Of a stretch of DNA of 64,000 nt, positions 8,482 to 17,900 are shown piece by piece. How positions within the stretch are numbered: the first letter of the stretch is position 1; each line of letters opens with the position of its first letter. Position numbers and translations under genes: made by a program. The DNA comes from GCA-2732755 sp965228265 (GTDB lineage Bacteria; Planctomycetota; Phycisphaerae; Phycisphaerales; UBA1924). Location of the stretch: NCBI GenBank assembly GCA_965228265.1, contig OZ245804.1, positions 1,922,001 through 1,986,000 of the forward strand, read 5' to 3'. The notes under the pieces are model-generated. The model saw only the letters and a program-made list of their open reading frames with translations, was not told where the DNA came from and searched no databases.

Positions 8482-9119
8482 GCCTGCATTCTACGCGGGT
8501 TGGCGGATGTGCCGCATTCGGGGCAGGTTTCGAGATCTGTGAATGACCCCTGTTTCGCACGTACATGGAGAAAGAGCGAAATAAAGCACCATGCGAGTGA
8601 AGCAAATAAGAGCGAATTGACGGCAAACCCGGGCCAGATTGGAATGAGAGGGAGACGTCGGTTTGGCTGAGCACGAAGCCAATCGGGGAGGTTGTTCGTT
8701 GGATAACCTCGCTGGAATAGTTCAACAACGGGGAGATCCCAACCCTGTACACCACCCCATTGTTTGTTTCTGGTGCCATTTTCGTTCATTTCAGGGCGTC
8801 CTGGCACATTGATGGGGGAGACCGAAGAACGCAGGGCAAGCATCGGCCAGCCGGCTAGTCGTACATTTGGATCAGGCCATCGTCCTCGGGCCGGTGCAAC
8901 CTTCCCAAACATTTCCGTGTGGTATAGATGTGAAGTGCGATAGCCGGTTGCTTGTTCATGGGTCCAATAGTCAGTGCTTACTGCGGTTGGAGCACCAATG
9001 GTCGATGCGATCGTGTATCGCACTGGTGACCAGAGCGCACAAATCCAAGCAACCGAATATGTGACAACCGCGCCAAGTACGAAAGCCACAGCGATCATCA
9101 GCAGCCATCGCCTCATCAC
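8478..9119 (-). CDS. Two-helix membrane protein of unknown function in the deoC-ALDH unit
   Basis: About 213 residues. One hydrophobic helix is near the N-terminus (LLMIAVAFVLGAVVTYSVAW), followed by an exported or periplasmic region of about 130 residues, a second helix (SLLFASLAWCFISLFL) and a short tail containing CPECG, a half zinc-ribbon. Start is GTG 9119 or the next codon ATG 9116; both overlap the deoC stop. Its own stop overlaps the ALDH ATG. The tight coupling says it belongs to the operon, but no family or role is recognised. Base composition is slightly more AT-rich than its neighbours. Confidence 0.7.
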   Translation of the reverse strand: MMRRWLLMIAVAFVLGAVVTYSVAWICALWSPVRYTIASTIGAPTAVSTDYWTHEQATGYRTSHLYHTEMFGKVAPARGRWPDPNVRLAGWPMLALRSSVSPINVPGRPEMNENGTRNKQWGGVQGWDLPVVELFQRGYPTNNLPDWLRAQPNRRLPLIPIWPGFAVNSLLFASLAWCFISLFLHVRAKQGSFTDLETCPECGTSANPRRMQA

Positions 9120-10087
9120 GCCTCCGAGAAGTCATACCCCGCGGCATAAACACCGGTGCGCAAGCGCGCGAGCTGGCGGAGGAGGTCATTGGCAAGGCTG
9201 CTCGCGCCGAAGCGGAAAAGGCTGGGTTTCAGCCAGTGGCAGCCGGGGCTCGCGTCGACGCCTTCGAGCGTTTCCTTGACCATGCAGAGGTAGTGCCAGG
9301 CTTCCTTGGCGGTGCGGATGCCGCCGGCGGGTTTCATGCCGACGAAGACGCCCTCGCGCCGGTGCGCATCGCGGATCGCTTCGAGCATGACGAGCGTCAC
9401 GGGCATCGTGGCGGCCGGGCTGACCTTGCCCGTGCTGGTTTTGATGAACCCGCCGCCGGGCTCGTCGAGGAGATTGGCCTCGAGCATCGCGGCGATCGCG
9501 ATGTCGCTCGCCAGGCGCACGTTGTCGAGCGTTTCAAGCTCGCCCGTCTCGAGGATGACCTTGAGGTGCACGTGCCGATCTTCAGACCACGCGTCCCGGC
9601 AGAGGCGGCTGACCGCGAGGATCTCGTCGTACACCACGTCGCGCTTGCCCGAAAGAAACGCGCCGCGGTTGATGACCATGTCGATCTCGTCGGCCCCGTC
9701 CTCGATCGCTTTCTCCGTGTCGCGCAGGCGCACGTCGAGCGGGTACTGGCCCGAGGGGAAACCCGTCGCGACCGAGGCGATCTTGACGCCCGTGCCCCTC
9801 AGTGCTTCGGCTGCCACCTTGACCATGCTCGGGTAGAAACACACAGCGGCCACGCTCGGGATGTCCGGGTGCCCGGGCATCGGGGTGACAGCCTTCCGGC
9901 AAATCGACCGCACCTTCTCGGGCGAGTCCTTCCCTTCGAGCGTCGTCAGATCCACCATCGAGAGCGCCAGCTTGAGGGCCTGCTCCTTGGATTCTTTCTT
10001 GATCGACCGCGTTGTGAACGACTTGGCGCGCTCGGCGGCCATGATTGCGTCAACGGTCGGGCTCGGCGGGATCATCGCTTTGGGCAT
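9116..10087 (-). CDS. deoC: Deoxyribose-phosphate aldolase
   Basis: DERA cleaves 2-deoxyribose 5-phosphate to glyceraldehyde 3-phosphate and acetaldehyde in deoxynucleoside catabolism. The 323-residue protein shows the Schiff-base Lys216 in GFIKTSTGK, the second active-site Lys252 in MKPAGGIR, and Asp136 in ADEIDMVIN. It is longer than the roughly 250-residue E. coli enzyme because of an N-terminal extension of about 50 residues, as in many larger bacterial DERAs. It lies 8 bases downstream of an alpha/beta hydrolase gene and is coupled to the next gene, two genes before an ALDH that could dispose of the acetaldehyde. Confidence 0.95.
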   Translation of the reverse strand: MPKAMIPPSPTVDAIMAAERAKSFTTRSIKKESKEQALKLALSMVDLTTLEGKDSPEKVRSICRKAVTPMPGHPDIPSVAAVCFYPSMVKVAAEALRGTGVKIASVATGFPSGQYPLDVRLRDTEKAIEDGADEIDMVINRGAFLSGKRDVVYDEILAVSRLCRDAWSEDRHVHLKVILETGELETLDNVRLASDIAIAAMLEANLLDEPGGGFIKTSTGKVSPAATMPVTLVMLEAIRDAHRREGVFVGMKPAGGIRTAKEAWHYLCMVKETLEGVDASPGCHWLKPSLFRFGASSLANDLLRQLARLRTGVYAAGYDFSEA

Positions 10088-10095
10088 GACCCATT

Positions 10096-11016
10096 CTACG
10101 GCCCGGCCGGCCCCAACAGAACCGCGTCCAGAAACGCCGCGATCTCGCGCTCAAGAGCGGCTTTCGTCTCCGGATTCGCCCACAGCCCGTTGTGCGGCGC
10201 GCCGGGGAGCACGACCAGCCGACCGTTCGGCGCAGTCTCGGCGATATCGCGTCCGTCTCCGAGCGGGCAGACGCGGTCCTCTTCGCCGTGGATGACGAGC
10301 AGCGGGGCAGCGAGCTTTCCTGCGTACGCGGCTCGATCAAACTCGTCCCACGCGCCCGCCCACGTGAGCTTGCGTTTGCGGATCAGGCCGATGAGCACCA
10401 TCGCGGGCCAGAGCGTCGCGCGCCAGGGCAGCGCCGCTTCCGAGAGCACACCCTTGGCCGGTGTGTAGGCCAGTCGGTAGGGGGCCTGCGCCAGCACCGC
10501 GACGATGCGCGCGGGGTTGGCAGCCGCTGCCGCGACCGAGACACCCGCGCCGAGCGACCAGCCGAAGAGCACGACGTGCTCGGTGTCGACCCGGTCAATG
10601 AGCGCTGCAAGATCCTGCGCCTCCCCGACGCCCAGGTCGCACGTGCCCGGCGCGTCGCCATGACCGGGCTGATCCCACGCGATGATGCGCGAGGCGCGCG
10701 GCAGGAACGGCCCGAGCCGAAGCAGAGCGTCGTACCGCGAGTTGCCCCAGCCGTGCGTAAGGATGATCGCCGGGCCTTTCGGGTCATCACCCGTGATCTC
10801 CCAGACGGGCAGTTCGCGGCCGCGCGAGGTCAGCGTCCACTGCGTGAACGCGCGGGGCTCGCCCGGCAACTCGCCCGGATCGCCCGGCAGGCCGCGCCTG
10901 AGCATGTACGCGTACGTGCGCCGGTTCGGATGCGTGAGCCGCCACGCGGTCGAGAACACGCCGAGCAGCCACAGGATCACCAGCCCGATCGCGAGCAGCG
11001 CGATGAAGCCGGTCAT
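10096..11016 (-). CDS. Alpha/beta hydrolase, membrane-anchored
   Basis: A 306-residue serine hydrolase. Residues 3-22 form a transmembrane helix. The core has the HGWG oxyanion motif, the nucleophile elbow GWSLGAG, a late Asp (GEEDRV) and a C-terminal His (APHNGLW), which complete a triad. The ATG at 11016 overlaps the rseP stop (ATGA), so the frame's further upstream extension inside rseP is not the start. Substrate unknown; it could be an esterase or lysophospholipase at the membrane. Confidence 0.85.
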   Translation of the reverse strand: MTGFIALLAIGLVILWLLGVFSTAWRLTHPNRRTYAYMLRRGLPGDPGELPGEPRAFTQWTLTSRGRELPVWEITGDDPKGPAIILTHGWGNSRYDALLRLGPFLPRASRIIAWDQPGHGDAPGTCDLGVGEAQDLAALIDRVDTEHVVLFGWSLGAGVSVAAAAANPARIVAVLAQAPYRLAYTPAKGVLSEAALPWRATLWPAMVLIGLIRKRKLTWAGAWDEFDRAAYAGKLAAPLLVIHGEEDRVCPLGDGRDIAETAPNGRLVVLPGAPHNGLWANPETKAALEREIAAFLDAVLLGPAGP

Positions 11017-13088
11017 GAGCCCAGAAGCCTGGAGATGTCGTTGTATGTGACAAAGAGGAAGACCGCGACGATCAGGACGAGGCCCGCCAGCGTTGCCGCG
11101 TTCTGCACCGCGACGGAAACGGGCTTGCCCGTGATCTGCTCCCAGATCAGGAAGATCATGTGCCCGCCGTCGGTGATGGGGATGGGCAGGAAGTTCACGA
11201 CCGCGAGGTTGATGTTGACGAGCGCGAAGAAGAAGAGCAGCCAGATCAGCCCGCGCTCGGCGATGATCGTTCCCGTGTGCACAATGCCGACCGGGCCGTT
11301 GAGGTTCTTGGGTGAGATCGAACCCTGGAAGAGCCTGATGAACGTGAGATACGTCGTGCGCATCACACGGTCGGTCTCGTGCAGGCCCATCGCGATCGCA
11401 TCGAGCGGGCCGCTGGCCTTGAGCACCGTCATCTCCGGCTCGAAGAGATTGACCACAACGGGCAGATCCCACTGCATCTCCTGCAGGTGATCCATCTGCG
11501 ACTGGCTGAGCGTGACCGACACGGTGCGCGCCTGCCGCGTCTCCCCGCCGTTCGTGAGCGGGAGTTCGACGTCAAACGTGTTCTCCGATTGCCCGGCCGC
11601 GACAGCCCGCTGGAGCATTCGCGCGATGTCGGCGAAGCTCTTAACAGGAATCCCGTTGACCGCGAGCACGCGCGAACCGGGGCGCAGGCCCGAGATCGTG
11701 TCGGCCAAGCCTGCGGGCGAGTGCGCAACGGTGGTGTACTCGTATCGCCAGTCGATGTTGAAGCCGACAACACCCTGCCGCGTGACCTCGAGCAGGAGCT
11801 CGACGGGCTTACCATCGCGGAGCACGACGGCTTCGATCGTGCCGCCGGCCCTGGAAGAGACCTCGGCCGTCCCCCGCGCTACGTTCGGGAAGCTTGCCGA
11901 CCCAAGGCGCATGAACAGGTCGCCCTCACGCAAACCCTGCTTGTACCCCTTGCTCTGCTCCGGATCGAGCACGCCGACACTCATGACGGGGGTGAGGCCG
12001 AGGATGCTGTGCACCTGACGCTCGGCTCCCGCGATCCGGACCGAATCGACATCGAGGATCGGCCAGGGCGTGACGGCTGTCGTGGTCTGGGTGCCGTCGT
12101 CCTTCTCGAACGTCAGCTCGACGGGCTCGCCCATCGCGTGGCTGATGCGGTGTGTGATATCGCTCGGACGCGAAACGGGCTCGCCGTCGATCCCAACAAG
12201 CCTCGAGCCCAGCGGCACATCCTCAAGACCCGACTGCTTGAGCACCTGCCTGATCTGCGCCACCACCCGGTTCGAACCGGGGTCGATCACCTGATTCGTA
12301 AACGAAGGCAGAATCCCGATCGTGAGCAGGCCCAGCTCGCTCTTCTCCGGCGTGAGTGTGAACCGCAGGGGCTCATCCACCCCGGGACGATCGACCTCGA
12401 TCTCCATCGGCGTGTCGGCTTTGGCCATCGCCGAGCCGAGTTGGATGTCGTTGAACGACGCCGGCTGACGCCCGTTCATCGAGAGGATCGTGTCGCCCGG
12501 TTGAAGACCCGGACTCTCGATCCCAAGCTCGCTGGCACTCTCCGCAACCGCGGTCGCGGCGGGGGAGCCGTCCAGCACATCGCCCACCACCGGCGCTTCG
12601 GTCTTGAGGCCCGCCATGAAGACCGCGACGTACAGCACGGCCGCCATCGCCATGTTCATCGTCACGCCCGCCGAGATGATCACCATCCGCTTCCACGTCG
12701 GCGCGACGTTGTAGCTGTCGGGCTCGCTGCTGCGGTACCCAGGGTCCGCGTCATCCTGACCCAGCATCTTGACATACCCGCCAAGGGGCAGGGCGTTCAG
12801 GCGGTACTCGGTCGGGCTCAAGTTCGAATCGGGAGCCGCGGCTCCGTCGGCCTTGAGCACGAGCCATCGCTTGTACTCGTCCTCAGTCGACGTCCGCCGG
12901 AAGCCGAGACCCTTGCGGTAGGTGATGATCGGGGGGCCAAAGCCGAGTGCAAACGCGAGCACCCGCACGCCCGCCCATTTGGCCGCCAGGAAGTGCCCCA
13001 GCTCGTGGATGAACACCACCAGCCCGAACCCGATGAGAATCAGGGCGATGTCGCCCAGCTTGATGAAGATGGCCAGCAGCTCGTCCAT
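11013..13088 (-). CDS. rseP: Site-2 (intramembrane) zinc metalloprotease with PDZ domains
   Basis: RseP-type proteases cut transmembrane anchors, for example anti-sigma factors or signal peptides. The zinc site HELGH is at residues 28-32 in the first helix, and the third zinc ligand lies in NFLPIPITDGGH in the C-terminal membrane region. At 691 residues it is clearly longer than E. coli RseP (about 450). The middle holds several PDZ-like segments (GLQPGDTILSMNGR, GSRLVGIDGEPV, REGDLFMRLG, GLRPGSRVLAVNGIPV). It heads a unit of six genes joined by overlaps or very short gaps. Upstream is the terminator of the redoxin gene, so its promoter should lie between 13089 and 13135. Confidence 0.92.
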   Translation of the reverse strand: MDELLAIFIKLGDIALILIGFGLVVFIHELGHFLAAKWAGVRVLAFALGFGPPIITYRKGLGFRRTSTEDEYKRWLVLKADGAAAPDSNLSPTEYRLNALPLGGYVKMLGQDDADPGYRSSEPDSYNVAPTWKRMVIISAGVTMNMAMAAVLYVAVFMAGLKTEAPVVGDVLDGSPAATAVAESASELGIESPGLQPGDTILSMNGRQPASFNDIQLGSAMAKADTPMEIEVDRPGVDEPLRFTLTPEKSELGLLTIGILPSFTNQVIDPGSNRVVAQIRQVLKQSGLEDVPLGSRLVGIDGEPVSRPSDITHRISHAMGEPVELTFEKDDGTQTTTAVTPWPILDVDSVRIAGAERQVHSILGLTPVMSVGVLDPEQSKGYKQGLREGDLFMRLGSASFPNVARGTAEVSSRAGGTIEAVVLRDGKPVELLLEVTRQGVVGFNIDWRYEYTTVAHSPAGLADTISGLRPGSRVLAVNGIPVKSFADIARMLQRAVAAGQSENTFDVELPLTNGGETRQARTVSVTLSQSQMDHLQEMQWDLPVVVNLFEPEMTVLKASGPLDAIAMGLHETDRVMRTTYLTFIRLFQGSISPKNLNGPVGIVHTGTIIAERGLIWLLFFFALVNINLAVVNFLPIPITDGGHMIFLIWEQITGKPVSVAVQNAATLAGLVLIVAVFLFVTYNDISRLLGS

Positions 13089-13135
13089 GTGTCTACAGGG
13101 TATCGGTCCGCACCGAGGCCGGTTCTGAGCGGGAG

Positions 13136-13170
13136 GGAAAAGAACACGCGGCCCGGTTGCCCGGGCCGCG
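13136..13170 (-). terminator. Rho-independent terminator after the redoxin gene
   Basis: A perfect 10-bp stem (CGCGGCCCGG at 13147-13156 with CCGGGCCGCG at 13161-13170, loop TTGC) lies 25 bases after the redoxin stop. Reading the minus strand it is followed by GTGTTCTTTTCCC. Confidence 0.8.
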
Positions 13171-13194
13171 CGGAATCAGACTGGCGGGTGAAGA

Positions 13195-13857
13195 TTACTT
13201 CTTCACGTACTTCACGGCACACCCGTAAGCCGGGATCTCAGCCGTGACGATCTCGCTCTCGCCGTCGAGAAGCTGGTTCACAGCGATCTCGATGTAGTTC
13301 TTCTCACCGATCTCCTGGTAGCTGCTGGAGGAATCGATCGGGCCGATGTAACGGACAACGCCCTCGGCGTCGACGATGAAGATGTGCGGCGTGCGCTTGG
13401 CACCGAAGGACTTGCCGACCGAGCCGTCCTTGTCAAGCAGGATCGGGTACTCGATCTCGTAGAGCTCCTCAGCCTCGATGTTGCGTTCCTCGCCCCAGCC
13501 CTGCTTGTTGGGGGCGCTGGCCGAGTTGATCGCGAGGAACTCAACCGGCTTGCCCTCGAAGCCGGCGTAGGTCTGGCGCATCGTGTCGTTCTTGTAGTGG
13601 AACTTCTTCACGAACGGGCAGTCCGGGTTGAACCACTCGAGGACGACGATCTTGCCCTCTTCGGTGTACTCGCTGAGCTTGTGCTCTTCGCCGTGGATAT
13701 CGGTGAGCGTGAAGTCGGGCGCCTTGTCGCCGACCTTGACGCCCTCTTCGTAGCTCGGTGCGACCGTGCCGGCCCCGGTCGCCAGCGCCACGCCGAGTGC
13801 GCCGAAGCTCGCGGCCAGAATCCCGGTCAGTGTGCGTTTACGTGCGATGCTGATCAT
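13195..13857 (-). CDS. Exported redoxin / AhpC-TSA-fold thioredoxin-like protein
   Basis: A 220-residue protein with an N-terminal signal peptide (MISIARKRTLTGILAASFGA) and a peroxiredoxin/thioredoxin fold. GDKAPDFTLTDIHG opens the domain, and EWFNPDCPFVKKFH carries a single reactive-type Cys where thioredoxins have CxxC. TPHIFIVDAEGVVRYIGPID is the cis-Pro region. A Cys near the C-terminus (AYGCAVKY) may be a partner. The ATG at 13857 has GGAGG six bases upstream. It follows the DsbD-N-like gene by 52 bases, which suggests an extracytoplasmic thiol or redox pair. Peroxidase versus thiol-transfer activity cannot be told from sequence. Confidence 0.85.
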   Translation of the reverse strand: MISIARKRTLTGILAASFGALGVALATGAGTVAPSYEEGVKVGDKAPDFTLTDIHGEEHKLSEYTEEGKIVVLEWFNPDCPFVKKFHYKNDTMRQTYAGFEGKPVEFLAINSASAPNKQGWGEERNIEAEELYEIEYPILLDKDGSVGKSFGAKRTPHIFIVDAEGVVRYIGPIDSSSSYQEIGEKNYIEIAVNQLLDGESEIVTAEIPAYGCAVKYVKK

Positions 13858-13909
13858 GTGAACCTCCGTGGATACGCCCGACCTCATCGGTCCGAGCTTC
13901 AGTCTTGAA

Positions 13910-14797
13910 CTACTGCGGCCCCCCAAGCATGCGGGCAGGGCCCTCGCCCCGCTGGAGCCGGATCATGTACAAATCAGTCTCGATCGGTGGCAGGCTCTTG
14001 CCCTTGGGGGCGATGAGCCGGACCCAGCCGACAACCTCGGTCTTGGAATTGTCTTCAAAGTCGAACGCCAGTTCCAGCTTGCCGTCCTCGGCGTAGCCCG
14101 ATTCGAGCAGATCCTCCGGGGCCGGGCAGCCGGGACCGGGGATGAATTCGAGCTCGTAGCCCATGAGATTCCGTGCGATCAGCGTGTCGCCCTTCCACTC
14201 GAGGATCACCGCGTCCGTTCGCGCACCGGTGGCGAGCTTGCCCATCTCAGTGCGGGTCTTGCGGATCACCGGCGCATCGGGACCGGACTCGCTCGTCCGC
14301 TTGACCGAGAGCTCGAGCGAAGCCTCGGCAAACTGGGGCACGCACTGGTTCGCGTCGCACACCAACCACTCCATGCTCGCGGAAATCACCGCGTCACTGC
14401 CGATCTCGGCATCATCGTCTACAGAGACCGGAAAGAGCACGACAAGCCTGTCGTCGAACGTGTGATCGAGCACGCCCCCGGCCTGAACGTGACGATGGCC
14501 CGCGGGCCAGATGGTTTCGCCGATCTCAAACCCATCGGGCAACGCCCAATTGATCAGCAGCGGCCCTCCCGAATCGTTCACCGAGTCGGCGTACGTGTGC
14601 CAGCCCTTGTCGAGATCGAAGACCGCAGCGATCGTGGTCGAGGTGCCCGGGGTGAAAGCGTCCATCTCGGCGATGAGCCTGACGCTGGAGTGCGCGGGCG
14701 GGTCATCGAATCCGGGCTGGGCGTGGGTATGGGCGTGCAGCGTCATTGCTGTGAGTGCCGTGAAACCTGCCGCTAGTGATCGATGCAAGATGCCCAT
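13910..14797 (-). CDS. Exported DsbD N-terminal-domain-like protein
   Basis: A 295-residue protein with a signal peptide ending near AHTHAQ. The mature part resembles the N-terminal periplasmic domain of DsbD/ScsB (KGWHTYADSVNDSGGPL, then EWLVCDANQCVPQ, whose two cysteines correspond to the DsbD-alpha redox pair). The membrane and thioredoxin domains of full DsbD are absent. The ATG at 14797 is preceded by GGCGGAGAAAGC. The adjacent downstream redoxin may supply the missing thioredoxin function (inferred). The C-terminal 100 residues are not recognisable. Confidence 0.8.
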   Translation of the reverse strand: MGILHRSLAAGFTALTAMTLHAHTHAQPGFDDPPAHSSVRLIAEMDAFTPGTSTTIAAVFDLDKGWHTYADSVNDSGGPLLINWALPDGFEIGETIWPAGHRHVQAGGVLDHTFDDRLVVLFPVSVDDDAEIGSDAVISASMEWLVCDANQCVPQFAEASLELSVKRTSESGPDAPVIRKTRTEMGKLATGARTDAVILEWKGDTLIARNLMGYELEFIPGPGCPAPEDLLESGYAEDGKLELAFDFEDNSKTEVVGWVRLIAPKGKSLPPIETDLYMIRLQRGEGPARMLGGPQ

Positions 14798-14924
14798 GCT
14801 TTCTCCGCCTTGAACAACGCCGGACATTGCTAGGATGTTCCATCCTGTGACGCGATTCTCTGCACTTCCGCGAGGATGTCTCGCGGGTCGCCATGTTTGT
14901 ATGCATGCTGTTCGCCTCGGTTGC

Positions 14925-14956
14925 AAAAACACCCCCGCGGAACGGTCCGCGGGGGT
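14925..14956 (-). terminator. Rho-independent terminator after the giant surface protein gene
   Basis: ACCCCCGCGGA (14931-14941) pairs with TCCGCGGGGGT (14946-14956). On the minus strand the hairpin is followed by GTTTTTGC. It lies 28 bases after the stop codon. Confidence 0.88.
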
Positions 14957-14983
14957 GGTCGTTGAGCTTGATTGTGGACTCGA

Positions 14984-17900
14984 TCAGGCGATCGAGCTGG
15001 TCAGGCCGAGCGGGGCGCCGCCCGTGGCCCAGCCGCCACCGAGGAAGCCGTCGTAGTGGGTCATGGAGACCACGACGCCGCTGGTGGCATCGATCCGCAT
15101 GGCGTAGTAGTTGAGCTGAGGCCTGTTCTGCACGACCTGCGAGATGTCCTCGAGACGCAGCAGGAGGAAGTCGTCTGCCGCGATCGTCTCCATGCGGACA
15201 CGCTCGGCCGAGCCGTCGGCGAAGAAGAAGGTGATGGTGACATCGTTGTCGGCATCACTCGGGTTGTAGAAGGCGAGGGTCTCGGTGTAGAGGTTGCCCG
15301 CGCGAGCCGGGTTCATGAACGCGTCGCCGAAGTAGAACGACGTGCCCGCCTCGTTGAACGCCGCGGTCGCATCCGCGTCACCACGCTGACGCTCGATCGC
15401 GGTGATCGCAACATCAACGTCCGAGGTGATCCGCAGGCCGATCGCCTCGTTCGAGGCAAAGGCGAGGCTCGTGCCGGTCAGACGCAGACGCTCACCGGCG
15501 CCGACCGTCACCTGACGGACCAGATCGGGCAGGCCCGGGTCCTCGAGGTACGAGCCGACGATGTCAACGGTCGCATCGGTCGAGCCCGAGTTGAAGATCG
15601 TGAACTCGCTGGTGATGTCCGTGCCGTTGGTCAGCGACGTGATGATGTTGGTGGTGCTGCCGCCGTCGCGGACACCGAGGTAACCGAACGCGAAGCGGTT
15701 GACCAGGTCGTACCGGCTCAGACCCGCGACGATGCCGATGTTGGCGTCGTTGTTGGCCGAGTCGACCGGGGCCGAGAGGATCTCGATGGCGAACGTGCCC
15801 AGCGGCAGCGTGGCCAAGTTGTGGATCTCGAGGCCGCCACGCTTGTTCGCACCCACGGTCATCGGGCTGAGCACAACGGTGCTGCCGCTGCCCGTGTAGG
15901 CCGTGATCGTGAGCGTCACATCGAACGAGTTGGGGTTGTACCAGACGAGGAACTCTTCCACGACACCCGGGTTGCGGACCACGTCGGGAAAGTCCCAGCG
16001 GTCGCTGGTGACATCGGTGAAGGCCTCACCGATCGCACCGGCACGGGCGAGGTTCGCGTCGTAGTGGCTCAGGCTCGCACCCAGACGCAGCGTGGACTCG
16101 ACCACGATGGCGTACGCCTCGTTGGCGATGATGCCCGTCGCGTAGTCGGCGTTGCCGTCGCCGTCGATGTCGTCGCCGTACGAAAGCGTCGCGCCGCCGC
16201 GGGCACCCGCAGCGAGCGTCCCCGAGGCGACAACAGCCGAGCCCAGCGACATGTCGGCGTAGTACACCGTGATGCTGTAGCTGACGGCCTCGTCGTTCGG
16301 GTTTGCCAGCGAGATGAACTCGTGGATGTTCGCGTTGGCAAAGCCCTCGGGGTAGTACGTGCGAGTCGTGACCGCCGGGCCGTCGACGCGGAGCGTGTAG
16401 TTGCCCGTGTCCACATCGCCAGTCGAATCGACCAGGATGTAGAACGTCTGGCCCGCACCCGACGAGATGAAGCTTGTCGCTGCAGTCACACCGGCCACAC
16501 CGGCCACGCCGGTCGAGTTGGCCAGATCGGTCAGCTCGTTGCCGTTGGAATCGAAGATCCGCACCGTGAAGTCCGGCGTGGGATCGTCACCGGAGAAGAC
16601 CTGAATGTACAGCTCGCCGCGACCGATCGTGTCGTAACGGAACAGGTCGGTGTCGGTGATCGTGTTGATGATGCCCGTGTCGGACGCGTTGCCGTTGATC
16701 GAGTTGACATCGAGCACCGTCGCGCCGCCCAGGTTGCCCTGGTTGACGTGGTCGTCGGTGGGGTCCGGCGCGATGGGCGGGCCGTCGATGTTGACCGTGT
16801 ACGAACCGGTCCGGATACCCGGGAAGGTCGAGCCGATCGACAGGTAGTACCGCGCGTCCTGCCCGTCCGAGTTGGTGAACATGATCGAGTTGCCGTCGAT
16901 CACCGTGGGCGTGATCAGCGTCATCGTCGAGTCGTACACACGGAAGTCGAGCGTGCCGATCGTGCCCTGATCGACGTCGATGATGACATCGCCGTTGTCC
17001 ACGACCAGGAAGGTGAAGAAGTCGGTGTCGTCGTCAACCTCGAGACGTCCGGTCTCGCTGCCGTCGCCCGTGTTGACGTCGAGCACGATCTCGGTCGCGT
17101 CGTCGAAGTTGGTGTCGTTGGCGTGATCGTCCACGATGCCCGTGTTGATGTTGAGCCTGTAATCGATCCGGGTCGCCGTCGCGCCGACCACTGCCACGTA
17201 GAAGATGTCGGCCGTGTTGCCCGTGAACTGCGGGATCGCGAGGAATCCCGAGCTGCTCGTGTACGTCGCGGGCGTGCCGTTGGCGTAGATCCGGTCGCCG
17301 TTGATGTCGAAAAGCCTCAGCTCGAAGGTCGCGCCGGGCTCCATGTCCCAGACCAGCGAGATATCGGTGGGGCCCGTCGTCGGCACACCGAAGACGAACA
17401 GGTCCGAGTCGTTGGACTGCTCCAGGATACCGGTCGACGTGCCGTTGCCCGTGCTCGGCACGATGTTCACGAATGTCGCGTCGTTCAGCTGACCGATGTC
17501 GGCGTGGTCGTCCGCGGGGTCGTACTCGACCGAGAGGTCGTACAGACCAACGGAGTTCGAGGGATCGGAGCCCTTCACCACGATGTAGTACCGGCGGCCG
17601 GCCTGCGTCGAGAAGTCCACCGTCGCCCGGCCAGTGTCGTCGAAGTTCAGATCCCGTGCGATGCTGCGGATGATCGGGTTGGGCGTGTCGGCGTTGTCCT
17701 CGCCGAGCTCGTACACGATCACCGCGGGCGTCATCGAGGCCTGGCCCGCCGGACGCGTCACTGTCACCGTGGCAAGGTCGGTCACCTCCGCGTTGAAGAA
17801 GTAGATGTCGGAGTCGCCGCCCTGGTTCAGTGAACCGCTCGTCTCGGCCAGTCGGCTGAAATCGCCGAAGTCGAGCGGAGCCGCAGCAAAGAATCGACCA

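Noticed and set aside
14972..17833. Long open frames opposite real genes (for example 953 residues here, 1002 residues antisense to putA, 571 residues antisense to fliD).
   Set aside because: Composition is Arg/Val/Asp- or Arg/Ala-rich without motifs, there are no ribosome sites, and each lies exactly over a well-supported gene; GC-rich codon bias opens these frames.
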